Source of the DNA: Maniola hyperantus
Taxonomy: Eukaryota > Arthropoda > Insecta > Lepidoptera > Nymphalidae
DNA length: 64,000 nucleotides
Direction: 5' to 3'
NCBI RefSeq assembly: GCF_902806685.2
Contig: NC_048537.1
Span: 13,786,720-13,850,719 of the forward strand
The notes beneath the pieces were generated by a model, which made no database searches, was not told the DNA's origin, and was given only the letters and a program-made list of their open reading frames with translations. Of the stretch, positions 23,701-35,700 are shown one piece after another; positions within the stretch are counted from its first letter, which is position 1; each line of letters opens with the position of its first letter. Both the position numbers and the translations under genes were made by a program.

Positions 23701-26700
23701 TAGTTACAAAAAAATCGTCTTAATAGCGACGTCGTAGTTGCATCGATCCTCGATCCTCACAATTTTACCACATTTGTTCCAAATACAAATTAAAAAAAAG
23801 AATTATATCTGCAAATATCAGCTTATATTCTTATAGCTACTGAAACATTGTGGCTAATTCCTTTGTACACAATATCTAAACTAAACTAAAATATCACGTC
23901 TAAATCTATTGCTATCCCTTTCATAATGTTGCTTGCGGAAAAGGAAAGCACTAGATTTAGACCTGTTAATTTAGTTTAGTTTAGAGATTGTGTACTAGAG
24001 AATCGGCCCCAATGACACTTATTTAATAAAAGTCTGTGTTTTACTCGCTCGCCCATACAGAGTCGACTGCATTGACATGCAAATCCTGTGTAATTTGTTG
24101 ATGTGTCGAGGGTTCTTTGCGGCTCCCTTTGTTACTAGAACTGGTTGTCAATGGAACATATGACAGCACTTTTGATCCGAGGCTATCTAGTGATGAATAT
24201 AAGGAGATTTATGTATAGGCCGATATATCAAGCCATTGAAGTTACGGGCAGTTGGAATAACAGTATTGCAACAAACGCCTGGATGAAAGCACCCCTAGAA
24301 AGACTTTCGTTTTTCTCACAAGGCCTTGTAAGAAATTCGGTGCAGTGCTGTGTCATTTTTTATTCAAGTTAATCTTAAATGGGACTTTCTGTTTAGTGCC
24401 TGTGAATTATTGGGGTTACATTTCTCCAATCCTTAAAAAAGCCACCTTCATATTTCATAGAAAAATTAATTGTCCTTTATATAAATGTGGAATCAAGCAT
24501 CCGATTTTCAGAAGATACGGACTGTCTATCATAGTAGTATTTTCTTTGGATCAAGTAAATTAAGTCGTATTCTTGTGCTACAAGCTAGTTAGCAGGTTTA
24601 CACAAGTTATGGCTGAGTGTGAGAGTGAACACATAATTGAAGAGTATGTATTTTTAATTATCATAATGATCAAGCCATCGCCGGCTTACTACAGAGCACG
24701 GGTTTCCTCTCAGAGTGAGAAGGGTTTTGGCCATAGTCTACCACGCTGGCCATGTGCGGATTGGTAGACTTCGCACACCTTTGAGAACATTATGGAGAAC
24801 TCTCAGGCATGCAGGTTTCCTCACGATGTTTTCCTTCACCGTTAAAGCAAGTGATACTTTACTTTTAATTAATTTAAAACGCACATAACTCCGAAAAGTT
24901 AGAGGTGCGTATCCGGCATCGAACCCCCGACCTCCGATTAGAAGGCGAATGCCCTAACCACTTGGCTATCACAGCTTTTTAATTATATACATAGTGCCAA
25001 CTCCGCGTGGATTCAGATTGTTGCAAAACCTCGTGGGTAACTCTTTGATTTCCGGGATAAAAATTATCCTATTTTCGTCTCCAGGATGCTAGCTATCTCT
25101 TCGTCAAAATCGGTCCAGCAGTTGAAAGGATATTAGACATACTTGCAGACACACTTTCGCATTTATTTTATTACTGTGGATTAAAATTAATATACTGAGT
25201 CTGTGAACGAAACCAACATCATGCGTCCGTGTGTTAGATTTATTTTCCCGTAATCTTAACCAGCGAGATTTTTTCAAAATGATTCCTTAGCGGTAGCATA
25301 CATCACTAGAACTCCGATAACCCATGTCACCAATTTCCAGCACGCAGTGTCGTTACATTCATTATCATCATCATCATCAATCAATCGCCGGCTCACTATT
25401 GAGCATGGGTCTCTTAGAATGAGAAGGGAGCTCTAGGTTTAGAATGCTTAATTATTAAGCGTCAAGGTTGTCTTAAGATTTGGTAGAATATTGCCCCTAT
25501 AGGGTGAGGTTCATACCATACCCATAGGTTTTTGGATAATACACTGTGGGCTGTATAACATTCAGATTTTTATGCACATGCAGGTTACACAAAAGAGGGT
25601 TTTTCAAATGACCATGAAAGCGTTTTAATGAAGGGCTCTCGCTTAAAACTTTCTCAACCTGCACTTGGTCAACAAAGATATATTTAGTATGAAATGGTTT
25701 TCTATCGTAGGGTGCCGATGGGTCCCTCTCAGGCCAGCGGTATGGGCGGTCACGGGCAGATGGGCGGTATGGGCTCCATGCCCGTCCCGCCGCATCATGC
25801 GCCCACACCGCGACCGCCTCACCCCATCAGGTCCATGCACCACCCGCCGACGCAACACCACTCTGTGCCGCCGGTAACTGTTATATCTACCACCTAGACC
25901 TATCTAGCAGCGCCCATGACGCGGACGCTGGGCCTCACAGCTATAGCGACAAATACGGTCGGGGGTAGATAGGCGGTATGGGCTCCATGCCCGTCCCGTT
26001 GCACCATGCGCCGTTGCACACCGCGACCGCCTCAACCTATCAGCTCCATGCACCACCCGCCGACGCAAGACCACTCTGTGCCGCCGGTAACTATTATACC
26101 TACTAGGCGTATATACAAATTAGCTTAAGATTTTTCTTTTTAGGCTCTACATTATACTTTTTTGCGTTTTTCCTAGCAATATGATCAAAATAGGCAAGCA
26201 TCTGCCGTTATATTATGTTGGATAGCTGCATTGTTCAAAATCGAGACTTATGTTATGTTCTGTCTACTTGCGCCACACCTAAGGCCAACCAACACCAAAT
26301 TATTATCGGACGTGGCTGATATCTGGATAATACATACTTGTAATACACTGAACTATGCACACTATCAGACTTAAATTGCGGACGTAACCTTGAGCGCTCG
26401 GACGTCCGAGAGATATCTCACAAGCAGCGTCCCATAATATGACTGTCAAGTGTCAACGCCTATCAGTCGTGGCTTTCAGCCTCACGGACGTTTCCCATAG
26501 TCATTTTCATGCTTTACTCTTTTCATGAATTAATAAGTTTTGACAAGTCTGTGTGTGACAGCAACAGAATCGGCTCCGTCGGCCGTACTCAGTGGGGGGA
26601 GGCTACGGGCCCGGTGCGGTGTCCGGCGTCATGCCGCCGCCCTACGCGCCGCCGCCGCCTCTGGCGCCGCCCACCACGCAACAGAGCCACAACGGTGAGT

Positions 26701-29700
26701 TGAACCTGCGCAGTGGGTGAATCTACTTGATGGAACGAAGTAAGGCGTGATGCGACTCCGATCATTGGCAGATGGACAAGCTGCCCGCTGATTGGTTTGC
26801 CATGTTTGAATAGCTGGCAAACGTGCAGTCAAGTGATGAATACTTAATCTGATGAAGTGATTACTGATTACCACCGCCTATGAACATTTGCAATACCAGA
26901 GAAACAGTTGCCGGCTTCAGGAATTTGTCGGTACGTCCGCGTCCCTTGAATGACCCCTAATAAAATCTGGTTGGAAAACTGTTGGTTTCACAACTTGCAT
27001 CCTCCTTCTGAAGAGGACCTAATGAGATTTCATGTAAACAAGATTGTGTGTCTTCCTAGAAAGCGTTTGTAGTCACTGGTATCAAGAAACATTGAGAAAC
27101 ATTCATTATTCTTTCTTGCTACTTAGGTCTGTGCAGGCCATCCTCACCAATACTGTCAGTGCCAACAAAGCTAAAGCCTGACTTTGGTCAGTAAACACTT
27201 TGTTAGAGTAGAATTTGATTTTGTTTGTTGTAGTTTTATTTAGTTACTTTTACTTTAATTCAGTAAAATTGTAGTGGTTTTATTATTTCTATGTAGTTAC
27301 TTATAATATTCACTTTTAGTTACTACTTATTTTATTTTTGTATATTTTTCTAGATCCATAAATATTACGGACCATTTCATACTTATGTCATTTTCATTAC
27401 CAATAGTGACACCAACAACGCCGGCTTCAACAATAAACTCCGCGCCAAGCAACAATATTGACACGAAAGAAGAGAGCGGGACAGTATTATCGAACAATGC
27501 GGGTGTGGGAGCGGGAGCGGCGACAGACGCGGACGACAAGTTAGAGAAGCACGCGGCGGCGGGCGAGGGCGAGGCGCGCGCCGCCGCGCCGGCCAACAGT
27601 AAAGAGAAGACCCCCATGTGCCTGGTCAACGAGCTGGCCAGGTACAATAAGGTACGTGGGTACACCGTATGTGAGAACGGGACAGCAGTAGAGTGACGTA
27701 GGAAAAGGAGCGAGACAGAGATAACAGCAAATACGCGATGGCGCGATGACATGCGGTGTCTGGTCAATCAGTTGGTCAAGGTACTGTTAGACGGCAAAAC
27801 TAGGTGATTGTATTAATCTGTGGTGTTTGGTCTGCAGAGTAGCGAATCTATGCGAAACGTCACTCTGAAATGGCGCGTAGAAATAGGAGTCTGGTCTTGT
27901 GCTCTTATAACTAAGAATTATTATGTGAACAGTGAATAAAAGCCTTCTAAAGTATATTAAAGTCATGTGGAAACCATACACTAAACAGATATATTTCCAT
28001 TGTTTTTGTTGATTTTGTATTTGTTTGTACATATTTCATACTTAGCTAAAAGTGGTTAATGGTTATAATATTTAGTATCTTTTGACAGATTAAGCACCAA
28101 TACCGCCTCACATCAGAAACGGGGCCCGCTCACAAGAAAGTATTCACAGTAACACTCCGACTGGGTGATACTGAGGAATACACGGCTGAGGTAAAAAGTT
28201 ATCTTATTCAATCAAGGCAGTAGTGAATGAGAAGTCATAAAACCAATATTATTTCTTCAAAATAACTGGTATACACAATTTTTATGTGGTCCAAAAGACA
28301 GAAAGAAACACTTTTTTTAAAAGTGGTCAGTGAGGCCAAAATTCAAACTAAGTTTTAGAGATAGACGAATTTGACGAAAGTTTGTAAGGAAACTGCAATC
28401 GAATATTTTCAAAAATCTCATACAAAGGTCAGACATAGGCATATTGTGGTATGTTCTGTACTCTGTAGGTCTGTATGTTGTAAGAAATAAAATATGTTCT
28501 AAATAAATATAATTCCCCCATTCTTAATTGTTTAAATATAGGCCTCACTGACAGCTGCCAAAAAGAACACTGCAGAGTTTGATTAGCATTTCAAGCTTCC
28601 TGTGTATGGCTCTTTATTGTGTGTTTATCCTTAGTGATGGTTCTGTCCAGGGGTCATCGATAAAGCGCGCGCAGCACGCGGCGGCCAGCGCGGCTCTGGG
28701 CGGCACGCGCTTCCCGCCGCCGCCGCCGCGCGCGCCGCCCTCGCACGCGCACCACGCATCGCACCACCGCCACGCTGGTAAGGACGCCTGTCTCTCTCTT
28801 TCTCTCTCTCTCTCTACACTTCCATCTCCACTCTCTCTCTTTCCCTCTACGTTTTGTAAAAGATCGAAATTGTGTGTCTCTTGTGTCCTTCGACTGTCGA
28901 GACAATTTTTTAGATAAAAAACAAATTTGTCACAGCTCTCGTCCCAAAAGTTGAGCATACCTACGTCGATTTTAAGATCTCTTCCGTCCACGTTTTCGAT
29001 ACAAGTATGAACCTCTTGCTTATTAATCACAACCTGCTAGGTCTAGTAATTTGAGATTTTGCTTGTAAGATCGTTCCATAATGTAGACTCCTACAAGAAT
29101 TCCATATGAGTAAAGTTGTGGGGCAAGGTAAAAATGAGATTTCTGTACCCATATCCATTGGTCTTAGGTGCTGTAATGCCAACAGTGGAACTCAACGCGC
29201 TGGCGATGAAGCTGTGTCAGCCGGCGGTGTACACGTCCGTACCGGCCGTGCCACGACCGCGGCCGCGCGTGCCGTACCGCCTACCCGCGCCCTTCGTGCC
29301 GCCCTACCCTCACGCGCCGGGCCCGCACGTTCACACGCCGCGGCTGATGGAGCCCACCTCCCTGCTGTACAGGTAACAGCCAGCGCAGTACACGTAATGC
29401 AATATTTAATGGTATTATTAGTAAATAGTGTATATAAAAGTTCTGTATGCAAAATACTTTCTTTACTAACTACTAATTGATTGACAGTTGACAGTTAGAG
29501 CAAATATGATGAGTCCTGTGTCACTTTTTACGAGTTATATCTCTCGGGTCACGTGAGCAAGTAATCTCTGGTCCAGCTTTAGCCCCTTCGCACACGGGTC
29601 TCAAGCGTAGTCGTATCGTAAGCGTAGTCGTAGTCGCTACGCGTACGAGACCTAGAGTGTTGCACAAACGAATCTTCGCGTAGACATATCGTTTTGGATA

Positions 29701-32700
29701 TCAGTTAAAATCATCGCGTCATTTTTTTATATTTCTTACCTGTCCAGTTCATTTTTAACGATTTTTCTGCCCAAGCTTTGTCTGTAACATCTTTTCTTGA
29801 ATATTCGCTTAATGAATGATTATATAGACAAGGGTAGTCTTCAACCAGTTTGACGAATTCAATTATTTTTTCGGTCATATTGAAAGTTAAAAGTCATAAG
29901 AAATTGAAATTCAGTTAAATTCAGGTGTTTTTTTAAAGAAAATAGTTGCTCTCGTCGTACGCGCGGATTACGATACGCTTACGCTACGACACCGTGTGCC
30001 GGGTTAACACTGCTTGTGTCGATTGTCGCAGGGTTCGCGTGTGCGTGGGCGGGCGCTCGTGGGTGGGCGAGGGCGCCACGCCGCAGGGCGCGCGCCACGA
30101 CGCGGCGGCGCGCGCGCTGCACGAGCTGCGCCCTTCCTCGGGCAACGATAGCGACAATGGTACGTATTTTAAAAAGGTTTCTTTATTATTACGTCTAATA
30201 CCGAGTTGTTCGAAAATTTAAGTTAGACTAATTTAATCACAAGAATCTAGTCTTGTGATTAAATTAGTTATTGTTATTGCAGTCAAGTGCAAGCCTATAA
30301 AGTAAAAAAAAACCGGGCCAGTGGGAGCCGGACTCGTACTCGAAGGGTTCCATACCATCGTACAAGAAATAACTCTTTTTATTTATTTTTAATTTCAATG
30401 GTAGCTATTTTAAATTTTTTATTATTTGTTGTTATCATAGAAATACGCATTCTGTGAAAATTTCGACTCTACCTATTACGGTTCACGAGATACAGCTCGC
30501 TGACAGATAGACGGACGGATGGACAGCGGAGGCTAAATAATAGGGTCCCGTTGGCACCCTTCGGATACGGAGCCCTAACAACAAAGAGCTCAACAATATA
30601 CGTCAATCGCTTAAGATGTCGGAACCTGTGTATCTAGAGGAATGTTTTGTCCTAGGAGATTCTGGGTCGGACATCCTCAACTCGGAGGTGAAGTCGCCAG
30701 TGTCGCTGGTGCACGAGCTGGCGCTCAAACGGAATCTCAACGTGCTGTTCACGGTCAAGTCTGAGCGCGGACCGCCGCACATGAGGGTAAGAATTTATTG
30801 GTGTGCAATGTTTAGACTTTAGTATAAGTCCCGCAAATTGCTATTGCGCTGGAACCATGTCTCATTAACATCGAAATGACGTCATTTTGTAGCCTCTTAC
30901 TCTCTGCGATATGCTCTCTGTAGATAAGCGTCTTGAATAAAATGGCTCGTTATATGCCCTTGTTGTACAATCTATTATTTGCGTTTAGGTGTTCGTAACA
31001 GCGTGCACGGTGGGCGATATGGAGACAGAGGGGGAGGGGAACGGCAAGAAAGTGTCGAAGCGGCGTGCGGCCGAGCGCATGCTAGAGGAGATGCGGCGCC
31101 GCTGGCCGCCCGCCCTGCTGCGTGCGCGCCCGCCCGCCGACCGCCGCCGACACGCGCCCACTAAGAAGAAGCCTAGGAACCTCATCAAGGTGACCATTTC
31201 ATCAGTACCTTTATTATAAATATGAAAGTGTGTTTGTTTGTTGGTTTGTTGGTTTGTCCTTCAATCACGTCGCAACGGTGCAACGGATTGACGTGATTTT
31301 TTGCATGGGTAAAGACAAAGACCTGGAGAGTGACATTTTATCCCGGAAAATCAAAAAGTTCCCACGGGATTTTTGAAAAACCTAATTCCACGCGGACGAA
31401 GTCGCAGGCATCAGCTAGTTTTAATATTTTGCCTAATTTTATGAAACAATAGCAAAACTAGCTCTGGAACTCTGGTCTCAACTGCACCATTGTAACAAAG
31501 AAGTTGTCAGATTGCAGTAAATGAAAGGTATAGTCCATAAAAAAGGAAAACTCGTTTGCCATTTTAGCTCTATGAGTCAACTGTCATGTCAAAAGTACGA
31601 TTTTAGTCCTTATTCTAAAGGGAAACCATGCTTTTGTCATGACAGTTGTCACATTGAGTTAAAATGGCGAGAGAGAACCTAAAATTCATACATTATACAT
31701 ACGCCGATCGCATGTTAGAAGAAATAGAGCCTTGACACGCAGCTGCCTCTGTCGCATGAAGTTGAGAAGGTTTATTTATGATGCAGGAGGGCGGTACTGG
31801 TGCAGGCTCGGGTAGCGAGGGCGGGGGATCGTGCGCGGGCGGCGCGGGCGTCAACGCCGCGAGCGCGAGCGGCGGTGCCGACAACCCCATCTCGCGGCTG
31901 GCCGTCGCGCGCCACGCGGCCCGCGCGCGCTCGCCGCAGTACCGCGTGCTGGAGGAGAGGGGCGCGGCGCGGCGGCGGGAGTTCTTGGTGCAGTGCGAGG
32001 CGCCGCCGCATTGCGCCACGGGGCTGGGACCCAACAAGAAGACCGCCAAGCGACGCGCCGCACACAGTGAGTACTCAGTGTATTGTATCACATTTTGAGG
32101 CTAGTCTTCACTTGGCACGCGGTTATCTCTATTGATGTAAGTATTTACGCGTACAACTACTTCTATAAATTGTGACCGTTCTATATCAAGTGGGGTATCA
32201 TATGAAAGGGCTTCACTTGTACATTCTAAAACAGATTTTTATTTATTTTTAGGTATAATAGTTTTGATTTATCGTGCAAAATGACGATAAAATACGATTT
32301 TAATACGGAACCCTCAGTGCACGACTCTGACTCGCACTTGGCCGGTTTTTTTATATAATTACAAGAGCGCTTGACTGCGATCTCATCTGTTGGTAAGTGA
32401 TGATGCCGTTTAGATGGTAGCAGGCTAACTTGGTATGGCAGTTTTTTATTACACCCATACATCCGTTATCGGCTTCTACACAGCTTCGTACCGGAACGCT
32501 AAATCGCTTGGAGGCACGGTTTTTCATGGTAGGGTGGTAACTAGCCTCACACCAGACATGTTGGATAATATATGACGTTTTGTTTCAGATGTCCTGCTGG
32601 CAATGGAAATGAGCACGAACCCCAGCGATCAATCCGCACTGAACACGAACGGCGGCGACACCACCAACGTCTCTGGGGACTCTAATAAGGCTAATAACAT

Positions 32701-35700
32701 TGATGTAAAACGAAAGGTAAAAAAAATTCTATTCAAAATTTCCATTTATAGTACGCGACATGTCAAGATGTCAATCGGGGTGGGGACGCCCCGCACACCC
32801 GCACAGCCCTTTGCGCTAACCCGGTGCGGGCGAGCACGGGTGACGTGTGGGTGTGCGGGGGTGTCAACAAGAAGACCATTTGACATTGTCAATTTTAATT
32901 CCCGGTACGCTCGGTGGGGCGCTTTGCTGGGCAAAAAAGAACTAATTTTTTCGCGAAAAAGCCGTGAAGAGATTGTATTTAGTATTACTGATCTGAACAT
33001 AATATTTTACATGTATGCTGAAAAATTAGCTATTTTTGTACTAATATAAAGATAATATTATATGAACAGATTTTGAAAATTCTTTCACCAGTAGAAAGCT
33101 AAGTACATTTATTCCTGAGGGCTATATTTTATTTAAAAAAAATATGTAATAAGCTACCCGTGCGAAACTGGGGCGAGTCGCTAGTTCTTTTTGGAAAGCA
33201 TTTTCGAATTGATTGTGTTTGAGCTATGGAAGAGGAAAAGCTGCAAATTATATCGAACCTGTAGATCCTTTTAGTTGCGTTTTGCTTCATTTATGTAGGA
33301 AATGGATCTAAGGCTGAGATCTATAGAGCGCACTATGACTTTGCTCAGACTTAAGATTGAGATGAAACGAGACAAATTTATGTGAGAGATACAGCTCTGT
33401 CTCGTTTTAACTCTGTCTTAAGTCTAAGCTAAGTCCGAGTGCGCTTTATAGATCTCACCCTAAGAGTTTTTTCTTCTTCAGGAAAATGACGTAAGTTCGG
33501 GGGGCGCCAATAGTGATGTGCGACAGCCGGTCCCCGGCGTTCTGATGATGGACTACCATCAACGCAGCGGGCAACCCTCACAACCCAATGGTTAGTTCAT
33601 CTTTCATAGTTATTATTAGCCTTGGTAAACGTGACTAATATTCCCCTTTCTCTCCAAATAAGCGTAAGGCAGGATGGAGTGGAGTGAGCGGAGTTACCCA
33701 CGTCCGACAATCGATGACCGATTTTTTGTCGCCAAGTACTATTATCATAGATTTTTGACCGATTTTTTGTACGGCGTGTGCGTATATTATATATGTTTTT
33801 GGACTTGCCTTTACACAAGTTTAAAAATCTAAAACTATGTTCCTGAAAAAAGCATATTACACAATCAAAGATTATTTATCTAAATGATAAAAGACCGTAG
33901 ATTTGACTTGCCGCTCGTTCCAGCAACGCGCGGGACTGCAAATACATTTTTATACATGGCATAATATTGTACCTATATCTGATCTTTGAAAAGAGCAACC
34001 GCCGAGTTTCTTGCTGGTTCTTCTCGGCAAAAAAGGCATTCAGAACCAGTGGTAGATGCATTTGACGATTCAAAAGTACTTGTAAAAGTTTAATTGAATA
34101 AAAAATATTTTTATTTTATGTTGAAATCTGTATGTTTCATTTTTTGCCATCATCAGTCATCGATTGTCGGACGTGGCAGAACGCCTAAAGCTTGTGCTAA
34201 GATTGGGTATGGATAAGGTTCAGTTTGCCCCCTGCCTGTCGACATATTGAGGCTCTATGTCAGTATAGGTGCAATGTCGACCTCACAAATGGTTATATTT
34301 TATGAATGAAATAAATTGTACTCTGTGGTTCTGGTAGCTTAACTGACGTTAGTGTCTGTTAGCTGAAATTTAAATTCTTATTTTCTTGTGTTATTTGCAA
34401 TAGAAAAAATATCCTCGAATGCAATTTTATTTCAAAAGGTTATGGGCCCAGGCCGCTAATCTATCTGAAATACGTATGAGTTACACCGCAACATATTTCA
34501 GGAGTGAGCGAGACGAGCGCCACGGGCGGCGTAACGCCCGCCGCGTCCTCTGGTGTGAGCGGGACGGTCGCGGGCAGCAACTCGCCCGGGGCCAAGGACC
34601 AGCTCATGTACCTGTCGCAACTGCTAGGCTTCACTGTGCAGTTCTCCGACTTCCCCAAGGTATATGCAATAACTTCCCACTATAGTTGGCCCATTATGAA
34701 CGGGCGAAATGGGTCATAAATCATTTTGGAATGATTTATGGAACTGGATGCTCTGTTGTTGTATGTAATAGTAAAAAAAAGTTTGTCGATAGTCGATAAC
34801 AGATTATAAAGAGCGAGCGGAAACAATACAAAATTAGCTACCAACTACCTGTGTCTTAACGGCGGCGTCTCTTTATCGATAATGACTTCTACGACATTCT
34901 CACAACTCTATGATCGTAATGATTTATGACCCAGTTCGCATTATATCAATTCAAGCCTAGTGTTGTAGTAAGTGCGGCGCGGGGAAGTTTGCCTCCGCGG
35001 TGGGTCACAACTCACATGAGAAGGTGTCGCTGTCAGGCTAATGGCGATTCAATACCCGAAGCTGTCGAAGTCGACCACATGCCCTGTACTGATGTTCTGA
35101 CCCTGTATTTATGTTCTGACCTTTTATTTATGTTCTGAACCTGTATTTAATGTTTTGGTATTTATCTTTTGACCCTATATTTATGTTCTGACCCTGTATT
35201 TATGTTTTGACCCTGTATTTGTTGGTCCGCAGCGCAACCACGGCGAGTACCTGTCGCTGGTGTCGCTGTCGACGGAGCCGCCCGTCATGTGCCACGGCGG
35301 CGGCGCCTCCACCGCGCACTCGCACGAGCAGTGCGCGCGCGCCGCGCTGCGCGCCCTCGCGCTCATGGGCCTCGACGCGCCCACCACCGGGTACGTACCT
35401 GTGACGTCTTTACTGTACTCACAGTGCTCATCACCGCCATGGGTGAATTGAGACTCTAAACGCAACCTAGTCTCTAAACTATGACGTCATGACAAATTCA
35501 ATATGGCGGATATGACAAACAAAATACCAAACTCGATACATTATCTCAAGTTGAGATAATGAATCGAGTTCTCAACTTTCTCTTGTTTTAACAATCTATT
35601 TTTCATTATGCCGTCAGTACGCAGTCAACCATATTCAGAATCCAATGTTTTTCCAGAATGCAGAGCATGCCGGGTCCGGGCGCCAAGTCCGGCGCGATCA

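Larger units (their letters stand above)
20936..25710. other. First coding intron of staufen
   Basis: 4.8 kb. It holds a reversed family L MITE (22085-22285), an (ACTG)n run (22925-22964), a SINE (23513-23690), a second SINE family (24667-24981, with partial copies at 21418-21600 and 25355-25440) and a family A tail (25004-25180). Short open frames such as 24145-24372 and 24345-24563 match no domain and lack splice or promoter context. No gene is called. Confidence 0.7.

Noticed and set aside
24145..24563. Two adjacent 70-codon frames in staufen intron 1
   Set aside because: No splice sites, no domain and no similarity to the LINE proteins seen elsewhere in the window.
27327..27767. 146-codon minus-strand frame
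   Set aside because: Lies opposite the staufen dsRBD1 exon; a frame produced by the GC-rich coding strand.
28594..29030. 138-codon minus-strand frame and 112-codon plus-strand frame
   Set aside because: Both read across the staufen exon at 28651-28777 and a (CT)n run in the wrong frame or direction.
31693..32135. Several long frames on both strands around 31.7-32.1 kb
   Set aside because: Only the frame from 31787 to 32066 joins in phase to its neighbours and encodes dsRBD4. The rest are mirror images of a GC-rich exon.
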